The translations under genes were made by a program, and so were the position numbers. The notes beneath the pieces were generated by a model, which did not search any database, had not been told where the DNA came from, and saw only the letters and a program-made list of their open reading frames with translations. Positions 7,906 to 18,800 of a DNA stretch of 52,654 nt are shown here, in pieces; position 1 is the first letter of the stretch; each line of letters begins with the position of its first letter. Source of the stretch: Oscillospiraceae bacterium (GTDB lineage: Bacteria > Bacillota > Clostridia > Oscillospirales > UBA929); NCBI GenBank assembly GCA_031253545.1, contig JAIRWH010000064.1, forward strand, positions 1 to 52,654. Direction: 5' to 3'.

Positions 7906-8991
7906 ATGCGTATCCAAAACAACATTATGGCGATTAACACGCATCGCCAGCTCGGCATCAACCAGCTCAACCAGAGCAAATCCACCGAGAAGCTCAGCTC
8001 CGGCTACCGCATCAACCGCGCGGCCGACGACGCGGCCGGTCTCTCCATTTCGGAGAAGATGCGCTCCCAGATTCGCGGCCTCGGCCGCGCCAGCATGAAC
8101 GCGCAAGACGGCATCTCGCTCATCCAAGCGGCAGAGGGCGCGCTCCAAGAGTCCCAGAGCATCCTCCAGCGTATGCGCGAACTGGCCGTGCAGGCCGCCT
8201 CCGGCGTTCCCGCGAAGGAAGACCGCGACGCTATCCTTTCCGAGTTAGAGCAACTCGGCCAAGAGCTTGAGAGAATCGCCTCCACCACCAACTTCAACGG
8301 CAAGTATGTGCTTTCGGGCGTATACGGCGGCGAAGAGCAGGGCGACATCAAGCTGCAGGAAGAGAACCTCAGCGATATGCAAGACCGCGGCGTGCTGCCG
8401 GAAGAGCAAGAGGTCATTAACCTGCAGGTCGGCTCCAACACCAACATCGGCGATGTCATCACGCTCCGTATACTCGGCGTCTCCCGTATGGACCTGCTCG
8501 GCGGCGTGGACGAGTACAGCTACGGCTTGCAGTTCGGCTTCAAGGGCGACGACTTCCCGGTGGGCTTTGAAGACAGCCTCCGTGAAGACAGCTCCACCGG
8601 CCAGCTCTTGACCGCCGAAGCGGTGCCCGACGAAAGCGCCAGCCCGGCCAATGAAGACTCCTTCTGGCAGGGCCTCATGAACATCCTCACCGGCAACCTC
8701 AACATGGACGGCACCGTGATTGAAGACGGCCCGGCCGCCTACACAGGCCTCGCGCGCATCTCCTTCCTCCGCGGCGAGCTCGGCGCTATCCAGAACCGCT
8801 TGGAGCACACGGTGGCCAACCTTGACACCGTGGCCGAGAACGTGCAAGCCGCAGAGAGCCGCATCCGCGACGTGGATATGGCGAAAGAGATGATGGCCTT
8901 CACGAAGAACAATATCCTCAACCAGGCCGCCACCGCCATGCTCGCGCAAGCCAACCAGACCCCGCAGACAGTCCTCCAGCTGCTCCAGTAA
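7906..8991 (+). CDS. fliC: Flagellin FliC (Hag)
   Basis: The 361-residue protein has the canonical flagellin ends: 'MRIQNNIMAINTHRQLGINQ...KSTEKLSSGYRINRAADDAAGLSISEKMRSQIRGL' (D0/D1) and 'NLDTVAENVQAAESRIRDVDMAKEMM...ILNQAATAMLAQANQTPQTVLQLLQ' (D1/D0). The intervening region (about residues 145-270) is acidic and replaces the outer D2/D3 domains. It is secreted by the flagellar export system and polymerises under the FliD cap. A strong ribosome site (AAGGAGG) precedes ATG 7906, and a 17-bp perfect inverted repeat follows the gene. Confidence 0.97.
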   Translation: MRIQNNIMAINTHRQLGINQLNQSKSTEKLSSGYRINRAADDAAGLSISEKMRSQIRGLGRASMNAQDGISLIQAAEGALQESQSILQRMRELAVQAASGVPAKEDRDAILSELEQLGQELERIASTTNFNGKYVLSGVYGGEEQGDIKLQEENLSDMQDRGVLPEEQEVINLQVGSNTNIGDVITLRILGVSRMDLLGGVDEYSYGLQFGFKGDDFPVGFEDSLREDSSTGQLLTAEAVPDESASPANEDSFWQGLMNILTGNLNMDGTVIEDGPAAYTGLARISFLRGELGAIQNRLEHTVANLDTVAENVQAAESRIRDVDMAKEMMAFTKNNILNQAATAMLAQANQTPQTVLQLLQ

Positions 8992-9071
8992 TATACCGTA
9001 TAGTTCGGCGGCGTAAAAAGCTGCCGAAAGCCCGCCGCCGAAGGCGCCATACAGGAGCCGCTACTTTCAGT

Positions 9072-9109
9072 AATATACCAAATGGGCCTCCGGGCCCATT
9101 TGGTATATT
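9072..9109 (+). terminator. 17-bp perfect inverted repeat downstream of fliC
   Basis: Left arm 9072-9088, 4-nt loop, right arm 9093-9109, all 17 base pairs perfect. There is no long U-run after it, so it may act as an mRNA 3'-stabilising or attenuating hairpin rather than a full intrinsic terminator. A 12-bp sequence at the fliC stop (8986-8997) is repeated exactly at the hairpin foot (9068-9079). Confidence 0.65.
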
Positions 9110-9228
9110 CAACCGAAAATCATCACAAAACCCTCACACGCGCCATACATAATCTTCACACAGTCTGAGAAAAGCGCGTCCCCACGCTCCCCCGTCTACC
9201 GACAACTAACCACCGGGAGGCGACCGAC

Positions 9229-12200
9229 ATGAAAAAGCTCACAGCCGCTCTCATAGCTCTCGCGCTTGCCGCCGCCGTGGCTGTCTGCCCGCCGGAAGCT
9301 CGCGCCGACGAACCCACGCCGTTTGACCATAACCTTGACTATACCGCCGCCGACTATACCGTCGGTACTGCCGACGGCGACAAAGCCATATTCTACATAG
9401 ACCTCGCCACGGAGCTGCTCCACAACCCCGGCAAAGCGGACGTGGCCGCCATAAGCTACGACGGCGGCAACAAGTGGAAGGCCGTGGTTATACCCGATAC
9501 GGGGCTTTCGCTCACGAAGGCGTTTGGCAGAGCCACGACCATACAGCTCACGGACACCTGGGACGCGAAGAAGAAAAAGCCGTATGCCGACGATGTGAAG
9601 GACGAGGCCGGCGCGACGGTCACGCCGAAGTCCAAGATATACTCCTTCGATGCTATTGAAAAGCGCGCCGCTTTCGGGAAGATTGCCGTCAATTTCGCCG
9701 TGTACGCCGACTCCAAGGGCGAGGGCAAAGACCAATGGGTCTTCACCCTCAAAGACAGCAACGCGCCTCTTGACACCTACCAAATCGCCTTTTCCGAGAA
9801 TAAGAAGACCCCGGGGGAGTGGGGCAAGTTTAAGGAAGACGAGGGCGTCGCCCTCGCGCCGCTGACGGGCGCGAAGCAGACCAAGCTCACCTATTTCGCG
9901 CGCGTGGCTCCCGTGGTCACCCCCACGCGCCGCGTACCCGCGTCCAAACCCAAGAAATTCACCGTGGGCGGCCTGGGCAAGCCCACCAAATATAAAGCCG
10001 ATTACAAGAAAGAGACGATAAAGGTGGCGGCCGCGGCCGCCGCGGACGACGGCGAAAAAATAACCGTATACAACAAAGAAACGGCGAAAACGCCCATTGA
10101 CATCAGCGGTAAGATGGGCACGGAGTTCCGCTTCTGGCTTTCGGCCACGGCAAAGAAACCCGCCTCCACCCCGCAAGTGTACACACCCGCCGCGCGCGGG
10201 TTTATGGACGAGATACAGCCCACGTTCACGGTGTCGTCCGTGAAAATCAACACCTCCAGATACGAGGTGCAGCAAGAGGGCAAGACGACGTGGGGCTCGT
10301 CTGTGGGCAAACTTGACAACACCAAGGATAAACAGGAGCTGCCCATACGCATGAAAGCCTCCGTTACGTCTGGCAAGGAAACGGAAAAGAGCTACGCCGC
10401 CTCCGCTCCCGGCAAACTCGTGATTGTCTTCGGCTTCACGGACGACAAGAACGAAAAGCGCGGCATTACGGACGCGTATATCGAAGCGCCGGAGCAGGAA
10501 GGCGTGCTGCGGTTCAGACCCGTGGCATCCTCGGTCTCGGTGCAGGAGGGCGAAGACACCGCGAAGGAATATACCTTCAACCTGCTCGGCCTTTACTCCG
10601 GCGGGCTGCCCGCAGGCATTACCTTCGAGCCTTTGGTGACATATTCGCCCGCGTCCGCGAAAGCCAATTCCGTGAAGGCGGAGCTTATAACGCCCACAGC
10701 GGGCGACACCACCGTGAGAGTAAAACTCACGTCCTTCCTGCCGTGCGTGTCGGGCGTGGGGTTTAAGGTTTCCATAGACGAAGGCTTGCAAGACGAATCA
10801 ACTTCTGCTACAATAATAGAGGCGGACAAATACAGGGTATCCCTTGCCGGGGGGCGCGCCATGCGCTACACGGTGAAAGCCTTGGACGGCGCGCCGGAGC
10901 TTACGTCCGTCACGTCCACGGGCGAGGTCACGGCCACCGTGCTCGCCAGAGCCACCGGTTCGCTCAACAAAGAGCGCGCGCTTGACATGAGCGGCATTAT
11001 GGGCATCACCGGCGACGGCGACCTTGCCTTCACATTCACGGGTTACAGCCTGCGCTTCGCCTATTCGGACACCACCCTCGCCACCTTGAAAAAAGCCGAC
11101 CCCAACCTCACCGACACGGGCGACCCCAACTACGATAAAGGACTGCCCGCGCTGCTCGGAGGCTTCACCTTCGGCGCTTCCGCCAACGTCAAGCACGGCG
11201 GCACGCTCTGCGTGGAGGCCGTGAAAGACGGCGACACGTTCTACTTCTTCTTCGAGCTGCGCGACAACGCGGGTCCGTATATCGTGAGCGCGAGCTACGC
11301 GGGGAGCACCGTGACGGTTACGTTCAACGAAATCCTGAAGAGCGGGCAGGCGAGCTTCGAGGTGAGGAAAAACGGCGCGTCTTACTTGGAAACCACCGCG
11401 TCCGCCTCCGGCGACACCAATGTGCTGACCGTGAACGCGCAATGCAACGACCCGGGCGACTATGTGCTCCACTTTGCCGGCAACGCCGTCTCGCCTATCC
11501 GCGACGGCGCGGGCAACGCCGTCTCGCCCGGCCAGTTTTACATCACGGGTACCACGGGCGGCACAGCCCCCCTCAGAGGCGTGACCTTCGCCAACGGGTT
11601 CAACGGCAGACCCTTCCATGTGGCGCAGCTGCCCGCCGTGGGCAGCGAGGGCAGCACATGGGCAAACGGCAATTACCCCGTTATCTACCTGCCGCTTTCC
11701 GCCGCCTCCACGGGCAGGATTACCGCGGACGGCTCGGCAACCTACGTCTACTCCACCACGCTCAGAACGGCCGAACCCTCCGGCTGGCTTGCCCTCCCCG
11801 CCACAGACGCGGGTATTGTGGGGCTTAGGGCGGGCGATTATATCTACATGAAGTCCGCTTCGTCGGTTTACTGCTTCCGCGTAAGCAGGATAGGAGCCAC
11901 AAGCGGTTCGCTTTCGTACAGCAGCGGCAGCCTCTCCATGGTCAACGGCAAATATACCGCCACGCTCAACTTCAACGGCCTGCTCTACGGCGCGCGCTCC
12001 GTGAACAGAAGCGACTTTACCTTGGGTCTTGCCGGCGCCACCGTGGATAAACTCACTATCAATGGCAGCGTGATTACGTTGGAACTGGGCAATATGGGCG
12101 CTTTCAACGCCAATAGCGGCACCTTGTCCGTGACCTACGCGCCGGGGCTTGCCGAATATATCATGAGCGGCTCGGGAAGCGCGCTCGACGGGTTTACAAG

Positions 12201-12246
12201 ACAGCTTACCAACAACCTGCCCTCGCCCTCGCCAAGTTCGCCATAG
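9229..12246 (+). CDS. Giant secreted protein A of the fliC-fliD interval
   Basis: The 1005-residue protein has a clear Sec signal peptide (MKKLTAALIALALAAAVAV..., likely cleavage after AARA near residue 26). I do not recognise a named family. It is Lys-rich, predicted mainly beta, and ends in a Ser/Pro tail. A module at about 240-400 (KPKKF 240-244, ADYKKE 257-262, KK 309-310 in KKxxSxxQxxxxAxR, a WG further on, then AAS) recurs in the two following genes. No LPXTG, SLH or transmembrane anchor is visible. The ribosome site GGGAGG precedes ATG 9229; I see no convincing promoter in 9110-9228. Its place between flagellin and cap genes suggests a flagellar or surface-layer role, which is inference. 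Confidence 0.85.
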   Translation: MKKLTAALIALALAAAVAVCPPEARADEPTPFDHNLDYTAADYTVGTADGDKAIFYIDLATELLHNPGKADVAAISYDGGNKWKAVVIPDTGLSLTKAFGRATTIQLTDTWDAKKKKPYADDVKDEAGATVTPKSKIYSFDAIEKRAAFGKIAVNFAVYADSKGEGKDQWVFTLKDSNAPLDTYQIAFSENKKTPGEWGKFKEDEGVALAPLTGAKQTKLTYFARVAPVVTPTRRVPASKPKKFTVGGLGKPTKYKADYKKETIKVAAAAAADDGEKITVYNKETAKTPIDISGKMGTEFRFWLSATAKKPASTPQVYTPAARGFMDEIQPTFTVSSVKINTSRYEVQQEGKTTWGSSVGKLDNTKDKQELPIRMKASVTSGKETEKSYAASAPGKLVIVFGFTDDKNEKRGITDAYIEAPEQEGVLRFRPVASSVSVQEGEDTAKEYTFNLLGLYSGGLPAGITFEPLVTYSPASAKANSVKAELITPTAGDTTVRVKLTSFLPCVSGVGFKVSIDEGLQDESTSATIIEADKYRVSLAGGRAMRYTVKALDGAPELTSVTSTGEVTATVLARATGSLNKERALDMSGIMGITGDGDLAFTFTGYSLRFAYSDTTLATLKKADPNLTDTGDPNYDKGLPALLGGFTFGASANVKHGGTLCVEAVKDGDTFYFFFELRDNAGPYIVSASYAGSTVTVTFNEILKSGQASFEVRKNGASYLETTASASGDTNVLTVNAQCNDPGDYVLHFAGNAVSPIRDGAGNAVSPGQFYITGTTGGTAPLRGVTFANGFNGRPFHVAQLPAVGSEGSTWANGNYPVIYLPLSAASTGRITADGSATYVYSTTLRTAEPSGWLALPATDAGIVGLRAGDYIYMKSASSVYCFRVSRIGATSGSLSYSSGSLSMVNGKYTATLNFNGLLYGARSVNRSDFTLGLAGATVDKLTINGSVITLELGNMGAFNANSGTLSVTYAPGLAEYIMSGSGSALDGFTRQLTNNLPSPSPSSP

Positions 12247-12279
12247 GAAAAAGGTTTTTCGCACGGAGGTGAAAGGCGC

Positions 12280-15200
12280 ATGAAGCGCGCGGTATCCGTA
12301 CTGTTGCTGCTCGTTATGACGGCGGCGTGGTTGCCGTTCGCGCCTCCGCCCGCCGCGCAGGCCGCTTCCGGCTCCAATTACATCTATCTGCCGCCGGAAG
12401 ACAGAGCTGTGGCCGCCGCGAGAAACTTTTCCGTGGTAAACGACAAGTTCACGCTTGACGGCAGGGAAATCGCCATCGGCGTTATGTCGCGCTATGAGTT
12501 CATACACCTGCCCGAAGATATCGCCACCTCCGCCGACAGGGCGTGGGAGGCCTTTGACAGCGAGCCGCCCCGCGCCCTGAGCGACAGGATGAAGAGCGGC
12601 AAGCACAGTGTATACCGCTTCGGCGCGCGCGACGGCGATGTGATTTACCTGCGTGAAAAGAACCTCTCCGGCGGCCTCGCGGGCAACTGGGCTGTGGTGA
12701 AAATCCAGGGGGCTATGCTCGCCATGGCCTCCGGCAACGAACACCTTGTGTATATGGAGCAGGCCACGGAGTTTACCATAAAGGTGGAAAACCCGTATAC
12801 ATACTACGAGTACGCCATAAAGCAAGACGGCGTGGCGTCCACATACTTGGAATGGATTCCCGCCGCCTCGCCGGACGGCGTGTCCATGGAAATCACGGGC
12901 TACACCGTGCCGCGCAGCGCGCGCTACACGGTTATCGCGCGCGTGAGCGGCGACCCCAACGCCGCCAATTACCGCGACTGCGTGGGCAGGGTATACGACA
13001 AAGTAATGCTTGACCTCCGCAGCGAGACGCTGGCTCTCGGCGGGGTGAACAAGCGCGAGGATACCGTGTACCATGTCACCGTCAAGGGGAAAAAGACCAT
13101 ATACAACGTGGCCTCCGGCACAGACTTCTATATTCCTTTGGGCAAGCTCATAGGCAGCGCGTCGGTGGACGTTACCGTGGAGCAGCAGCTGCCCGTGGAA
13201 ACCACGCCCGATTCGCCCCCCTCGGCCAAGAAGCAGCCCCTGCCCACCACGCCCATATTGATTAAGACCATAAAACCCCGCCCCAACACGGCAAGCAGCC
13301 TCACGCAGATTACGTTTATCAGCAACGACAACCCCGCCGCCTGGTCGGTGGACGGAGCCGTGACCAGCGCGCTCGAATACGCCCCGCCCGGCAAAACCAA
13401 CGTGGTGTGGACTCGCTTCGACCGCAAGAAGGGTCTGCCACTCCTCACCACCACCCAGCAAGCCGCCAAGCAGAAGGCCACAAGCTACCAAATCCGCTCC
13501 GCGCCCGACAACGTGACCATGACCCCCGCCTCCAAGCCCAAGAAGTTTGCCCAGCCCAAGCAGGTGAAGGCCCCGGCGATGAAGCCGGATTACAAGAAGG
13601 AGATTGTCAAGCTCAAAGCCGGCATGTTCTTCTATATCGGCGCGCTTTCCGATAACCTTTTGCTCGCCACGTTTAAGGACGCGTCGCAAGAGCCGATACT
13701 GTCTATCACCGACGCGCTCACCGATAACCGGGCCGTGTTTATCTACCAAAAGGAAAACGGCAAGAAGTCGCGTTCGGCCATACAGACCATCATACTCGCC
13801 AAGCGGTTTACCGCCGTGGACTTCAACGAGGGCGGCCTGATTACGGAAAAGAGCAAGGTCAAGCTGCAAAAGGGCTTCGAGGCGCTCAACGACGACAAGC
13901 AAAAGTGGGGCGGCCTGCCCAAGGGTCAAAACTCCGTGCAGGTGCGCCAGAAAACCACCGCGAAATACAACGCGAAAACCAACAGCAACACGGGCAACGC
14001 CGCCAGCCCGCCCGTGCTCTTCCAGATTACCTACGACGGCAAGAAGGCCATCGCCGCCGCCTGCCGCAGCAAAGGCCCCAGCGGCCTCGAGGTGCTGCGC
14101 GTGTACAACGGCCCGGTGAGCCTTGACGTGCCCTATAACCCCGATATAAACGACTACACGCTCGGTGTGCGCGAGGGCGCGAACACACCGCTCTCGTTTT
14201 CGCTCCAAGCCTCCGGCGCTTCGGTGGAGGCCAGTTCCCGGTCGCGCATTTCCGTCCGCGTCACGTCGAGCAACCGCATTGTGGTGGGCGGGGCGCGCGT
14301 GGGCGATGCCATAGACATACTCGTGATACCCAACAACATACACGAGCAGCGCACGGAAAACATCACCGTCACGGTGGGCCTGCCCTTTACGCCCACGCCG
14401 CAGTCCGTGGCGTGGAAAGCGGGCGAGGGCGAGCGGGGCGTGTTTACCGTGAGCTTCGGCGAAGATATGCCGCTGGCGGGCGACGTTATCGAATGGCAGC
14501 TCTTCGCCGCCGTGAAAGGCAAAGACGAAGAGCCCCACGCCGCCGGTTCGCTCACCGTGTCGGCGCAAGACGCGGCCAACGGCACCCTCGCCTTTACCGT
14601 GAACGACTGCGCCGCCTATATCAGCTCCTACTTCGACCTCTACCCCCGCGAGCCGGAGGCTTATTTCCGTGTGCAGGCCCGCCTTTCGCGCGAGAACTAC
14701 ACGCCCAGCCGCGTGGCGTCCACGTCCACCCTCACCGTGGACAGAAGCCGCGACTTCCTGCTTTCCGTGGTGCGTTTTTACAGCCTTTCCGGCAACGAGC
14801 TGTATAACCTGACCACCGGGGACACATTGGTGCTGTATGCCTTGGACAGCCTCGGCAACGCCATTACCGTGGCAAGCGGCGCGGACATCAAGTGGTATCG
14901 CGGGCTCAGGATGAACGAAATCCTCAGCGGCGCAGTGGTGACCACCGGCACGATTACCTACCAAATCAGCGCGGCCGACAACAACAACTACATCGGAGTG
15001 ACCATTTCCATAGACGGCGCCACGCGTTCCTTTGTTACCTTAGGGCGCGTGGGCGGCTCCGGCGCGAACCTCATGCTCCTTGAAGTGGCCAACGGCAAAC
15101 CCGTGCTCACGGCGGGCATGGCGTTCACCGCCTTTGGCGACGCTTACGAAGCGCCCCTTATCAACATATTCAGCATTACGCAGGAATACGGCGCGCTCCG

Positions 15201-15816
15201 CGCGATTATGGCCGATAACAGCACAGATGCCTCGGTGAGCTACTATTTCTCCGATACGCGCCTTGCCGCCGCCCCCGCCTCCTCCTCGTGGAGCGCGTGG
15301 CCGACGGGCGGGCCTCCGGCCGCGACGCACAGGAAGTACCTCTACATCCGCGCCGTGTCGGCGGACACCGCGGAGGCTAACAGGGAAACAAAATATTACT
15401 GCTTTGAGTTTGCCCTGCTGCCCGCGCCCGTGCTTTCGCTCACCAGCGACTTTGACGAGGAAAACAGGGTGGTGCAGATGGCCGTGGGCGAGATTATAAA
15501 CGCGGCCGTGTTCACCGAGGGGCGCGGGGGCGTTATGCTCGGCCTGTACGGCACAGCCGGCGCGGGCTTAATCGCGGAAGTGCATATGCGCAACGACAGC
15601 GTGGCCACCGTGCAGTCGCTTGCCATCACCGGCGGCGTGATAGACATAGGCTTCTACGCGCGGCAAATCGGCGTGGCTTACGCGGACGTGTATATATACC
15701 CCATCGGCGCTTACGCGGGCAAGTTCGAATTTGAGAACCCCACAAACTGGCTCGGCAACAGCGCCACTATGCTCACGCTGACGGTATACGTCAGCGACAT
15801 CGCCCACGATGATTAG
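12280..15816 (+). CDS. Giant secreted protein B of the fliC-fliD interval
   Basis: The 1178-residue protein has a signal peptide (MKRAVSVLLLLVMTAAWLP..., cleavage near AQA-A at about 29). The N-terminal domain (about 30-400) contains 'GDVIYLREKN' and a GAM motif also present in protein C. The shared module is at about 419-578 (KPKKF 419-423, KPDYKKE 435-441, KKSRSA 495-500, then KWG and AAS). The C-terminal half looks like several beta-sandwich repeats, one beginning 'NPDINDYTLGV' as in cadherin-like domains. No cell-wall anchor is visible. It starts 33 bp after protein A with an AGGAGG-type site, and its stop precedes the ribosome site of protein C, so the three are probably one transcript. 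Confidence 0.85.
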   Translation: MKRAVSVLLLLVMTAAWLPFAPPPAAQAASGSNYIYLPPEDRAVAAARNFSVVNDKFTLDGREIAIGVMSRYEFIHLPEDIATSADRAWEAFDSEPPRALSDRMKSGKHSVYRFGARDGDVIYLREKNLSGGLAGNWAVVKIQGAMLAMASGNEHLVYMEQATEFTIKVENPYTYYEYAIKQDGVASTYLEWIPAASPDGVSMEITGYTVPRSARYTVIARVSGDPNAANYRDCVGRVYDKVMLDLRSETLALGGVNKREDTVYHVTVKGKKTIYNVASGTDFYIPLGKLIGSASVDVTVEQQLPVETTPDSPPSAKKQPLPTTPILIKTIKPRPNTASSLTQITFISNDNPAAWSVDGAVTSALEYAPPGKTNVVWTRFDRKKGLPLLTTTQQAAKQKATSYQIRSAPDNVTMTPASKPKKFAQPKQVKAPAMKPDYKKEIVKLKAGMFFYIGALSDNLLLATFKDASQEPILSITDALTDNRAVFIYQKENGKKSRSAIQTIILAKRFTAVDFNEGGLITEKSKVKLQKGFEALNDDKQKWGGLPKGQNSVQVRQKTTAKYNAKTNSNTGNAASPPVLFQITYDGKKAIAAACRSKGPSGLEVLRVYNGPVSLDVPYNPDINDYTLGVREGANTPLSFSLQASGASVEASSRSRISVRVTSSNRIVVGGARVGDAIDILVIPNNIHEQRTENITVTVGLPFTPTPQSVAWKAGEGERGVFTVSFGEDMPLAGDVIEWQLFAAVKGKDEEPHAAGSLTVSAQDAANGTLAFTVNDCAAYISSYFDLYPREPEAYFRVQARLSRENYTPSRVASTSTLTVDRSRDFLLSVVRFYSLSGNELYNLTTGDTLVLYALDSLGNAITVASGADIKWYRGLRMNEILSGAVVTTGTITYQISAADNNNYIGVTISIDGATRSFVTLGRVGGSGANLMLLEVANGKPVLTAGMAFTAFGDAYEAPLINIFSITQEYGALRAIMADNSTDASVSYYFSDTRLAAAPASSSWSAWPTGGPPAATHRKYLYIRAVSADTAEANRETKYYCFEFALLPAPVLSLTSDFDEENRVVQMAVGEIINAAVFTEGRGGVMLGLYGTAGAGLIAEVHMRNDSVATVQSLAITGGVIDIGFYARQIGVAYADVYIYPIGAYAGKFEFENPTNWLGNSATMLTLTVYVSDIAHDD

Positions 15817-15832
15817 GACGGGAGGGTTGACC

Positions 15833-18800
15833 GTGAGGAAGCGCGCCTGCAGAATATTGGCCTTAGCGCTGGCTTTCGGCTTCGCGTGGCCGCAAAGCCC
15901 TTCCGTGGCCGCGCCCCTTGCCCCGCGCGTGCCGGAGCTGAATATTACCGATAACTGCCTGTATATAGACGGCGTGAAGCAGACCTCGGTAAACACCAAC
16001 TCCGCCTATCAGTTCCTCTACTTCTACGCCGAGACGGAGGGCATTGACAACGACACGCTCAACGATTCGCAAATCCAAAAGTTCTTCAAGCTCTCGATAG
16101 ACCCGCTCAATATGCGCTCCGGCTGCATACTGTATAATAAATACCAACTGGAGCTTGTTCCCGGCGACATCATCTACGCCCGCAAGATTAACACCATCGG
16201 CCAGCCCACGAGCGACTGGGGCAGGCTTGTGGTCACGGGCGCCATGTTCGGCTTGGAGAGCGCGCGCACTATGGACGACCTGCCGCTGCTCAACGTGACC
16301 GAGACCACGCTCATCTTGGTTCCCCCCTCGCTCTACACCCGCTACGAATACTGCGCGCTGCAAACCGGTGACACGCAGCCCGTGTGGATAGCCGTGGGCT
16401 CGCTTGCCGAAGGCGGCGGCAGCACCACCATCACCGTGTCGTTTCAGCCGCGCTCTGTGGCGCACGAGTTTCGCGTGCGTATCGCCGGCGACGATAAGCC
16501 CGGCTTCCTTTACAGGAGAATCGTCGGCATACCCGTGGCCGTGCCGCGTGTGTTCCTGCGCGAAGAGCTGCTCGGCCCCTTCGGTGGCGGGCCGGAGGGC
16601 CGCTCTTGGTATATCAGCACGGACGGCGGCAAGAAGTGGACGTTGTTCACCGCGCCGCCCTATATAGACCGCGTGGTGGACCTCACTAAGGTATTCGGCA
16701 ATAAGGAAGTCACCATTGTCGTCAAGGAATACGACAAAGACAAAAGTATCGCCGAGTGCGCGGACATCGTGCGAGGCACATACCAACCGCGCCCGAAGTT
16801 CCCCGGCGACATCAAGGTTTTCCCGTTTGTGTCGGAGCAGTACCCCGCCAATTACACCTTCTCCGGCCTTTCACCCATGCAATCCTACGAATATAGGGTG
16901 GAGGGCAGGGACTTCTACTTCATGGAATACGACCGCACGGTGGGCCTGCCGCTCTTGACGGAGCGCCAGCAGTCCGCCGGGCGCAAGCCCGCCAAGGTAT
17001 TCCTGCGCCTGCCCGCCGACGAGTATTCCTCCACACCCTCGTCCGCGCCGAAGAAGTATAACCAGGTGAAGCAGACCAAAGCCCCGAAGATGAAGCCGGA
17101 TTACAAGAAAGAAACCATCAAGACCAAGTCGGACATCTACATGGCCGTGGGCGAGGTGGGCGGCGACCCGTCCGGCCTGCCATACGCGCTCTGCTCCGGC
17201 GACCCGGAAGATATTTCCGGCTACCTCACGGAGCGCAAGGCCATATATATGTACACGGCGGAGACGGAGAAAAAGTCCCGCTCCGCGCTCCAAGTCATCA
17301 ACCTCGCCCCGCGCGACGTAAAGCCCGACAAAGACGACGGCATCACCTTCGACAAAGCCAAGGGCAAGCTCACGTTAGTGAAAGGCTTCGAGGTGCTCGG
17401 CGCGAGCGGCAAGTGGGGCAACCTCAAAAAAGGCGAAAAGACCGTGCTGCTCCGCCGCAAGGCCACGGCAAAGTTCAACACCAAGTCCGGCACATCCTCC
17501 GGCCTTGCCGCCAGCGTCAGCACACGGGTCACGCTCGCCTACAGCGACGACGGCAAGACCGTGACGGATATGAAGACGGAGGAAAAGCCGATGCTGCCTC
17601 TTGCGGGCATTGGCATCAGCATACCCTCCGGCGGCAACGGCTCCGTGGCGTACAGACCGGAGGGCACCACCGCCTCCAACATATACTCGCCCGGCGTATA
17701 CACCTACTATGTGGCGCAATCTGAGCTGTATGGGGCAAACTTCGCCCCCAGGGTCACGGACTTTACCATCACGCTCACGGAGCAAAAAGACGAGGCGGGC
17801 AGGTCGCTCATCTCCGACGCGACGCTCACGCGCGGGAGCGACGAGATACCGTTTGACCCGGACAAGCTGCTGTTTGACTGCTCCGGCTCCAAGCTCGGCG
17901 ACGTGATTACCCTCACGCTCACACCCTACGATATGGACGCGTACAAAATCACCACATACACCTTCCGCGTCATAGAGCCCCTTGCCGCCAAGCCGGGCTC
18001 CGTGGCCTTCGGCGCGAAGACGCAGGCCAAGGCGGGCACGGTCACGGTGCGCCTTACATCGGCCTTAGCGAAAGACCAATACGTAAACGTGGCGGCGGAA
18101 ATTTACAAGGTCACCGCCTCGGGCGAGGTAAAAATCGCCGAGAATAAGCCCGACACGCGCTATTACGAATACAACGCGCTCCACGCGGAGCTAAACAACA
18201 ACTTCTCCTTCGACTTTGCCGACGAGATTCTCGCCGACGCGGAGAAAACCCACGGCGGCGACTACCGCGCCTACGCCTACATCATGGGCGAGGCGGGCGC
18301 GACCTCCCACAGCGAGCGCGTCCGGGCCGACCTTACGGTGGGTCTGTCCGACATGAAGGTCAACGTCATCAAAACCTCCGTAATCTACAATTCCGATTAC
18401 CCGCCGCCGGCGGGGGGCAGCCGTGTGCTCGTGAGGGGCGACACCCTGCGCTTTGACGAGGCGCTCGACGCCCTCGGCAACACCATCAGCCCCATGCCCG
18501 ACGTGGAATGGTTAGTTTCCGACAAAGCCATTTCCAAGGACACCGACCCAAACGACGATGGCACCGACAGCGGCGGAAAGTTCTCGGTGCTTTCCGTGGG
18601 CGACAGCGAAACGCTCTCTATGATGGGCAGGTATGTGGGCATACGGGCCGTGCAGCCCGACATCATAGTCACAGCCCCTGTGTCCGACAAGCCCGTGGCG
18701 TATACCTTAGACGTAATGCCCTATGAGGAGCTGTATAATACAGGCGAAAGCGACCCGGACGAACACTTTGTGAAGTTCACTTTCACGGTGGAGGGCGCGA

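Noticed and set aside
7673-8098. A plus-strand frame overlapping the fliC leader and start
   Set aside because: It overlaps the flagellin N-terminus in another frame, has no ribosome site and covers the promoter region.
10798-14964. A 1388-codon open frame on the minus strand across the first two giant genes
   Set aside because: It is Arg/His/Gly-rich without family motifs, has no ribosome site and exactly mirrors the codon bias of plus-strand genes that have signal peptides and ribosome sites. It is a shadow of high-GC third positions, like 301-1713, 5079-7043 and 9196-10791 on the same strand.
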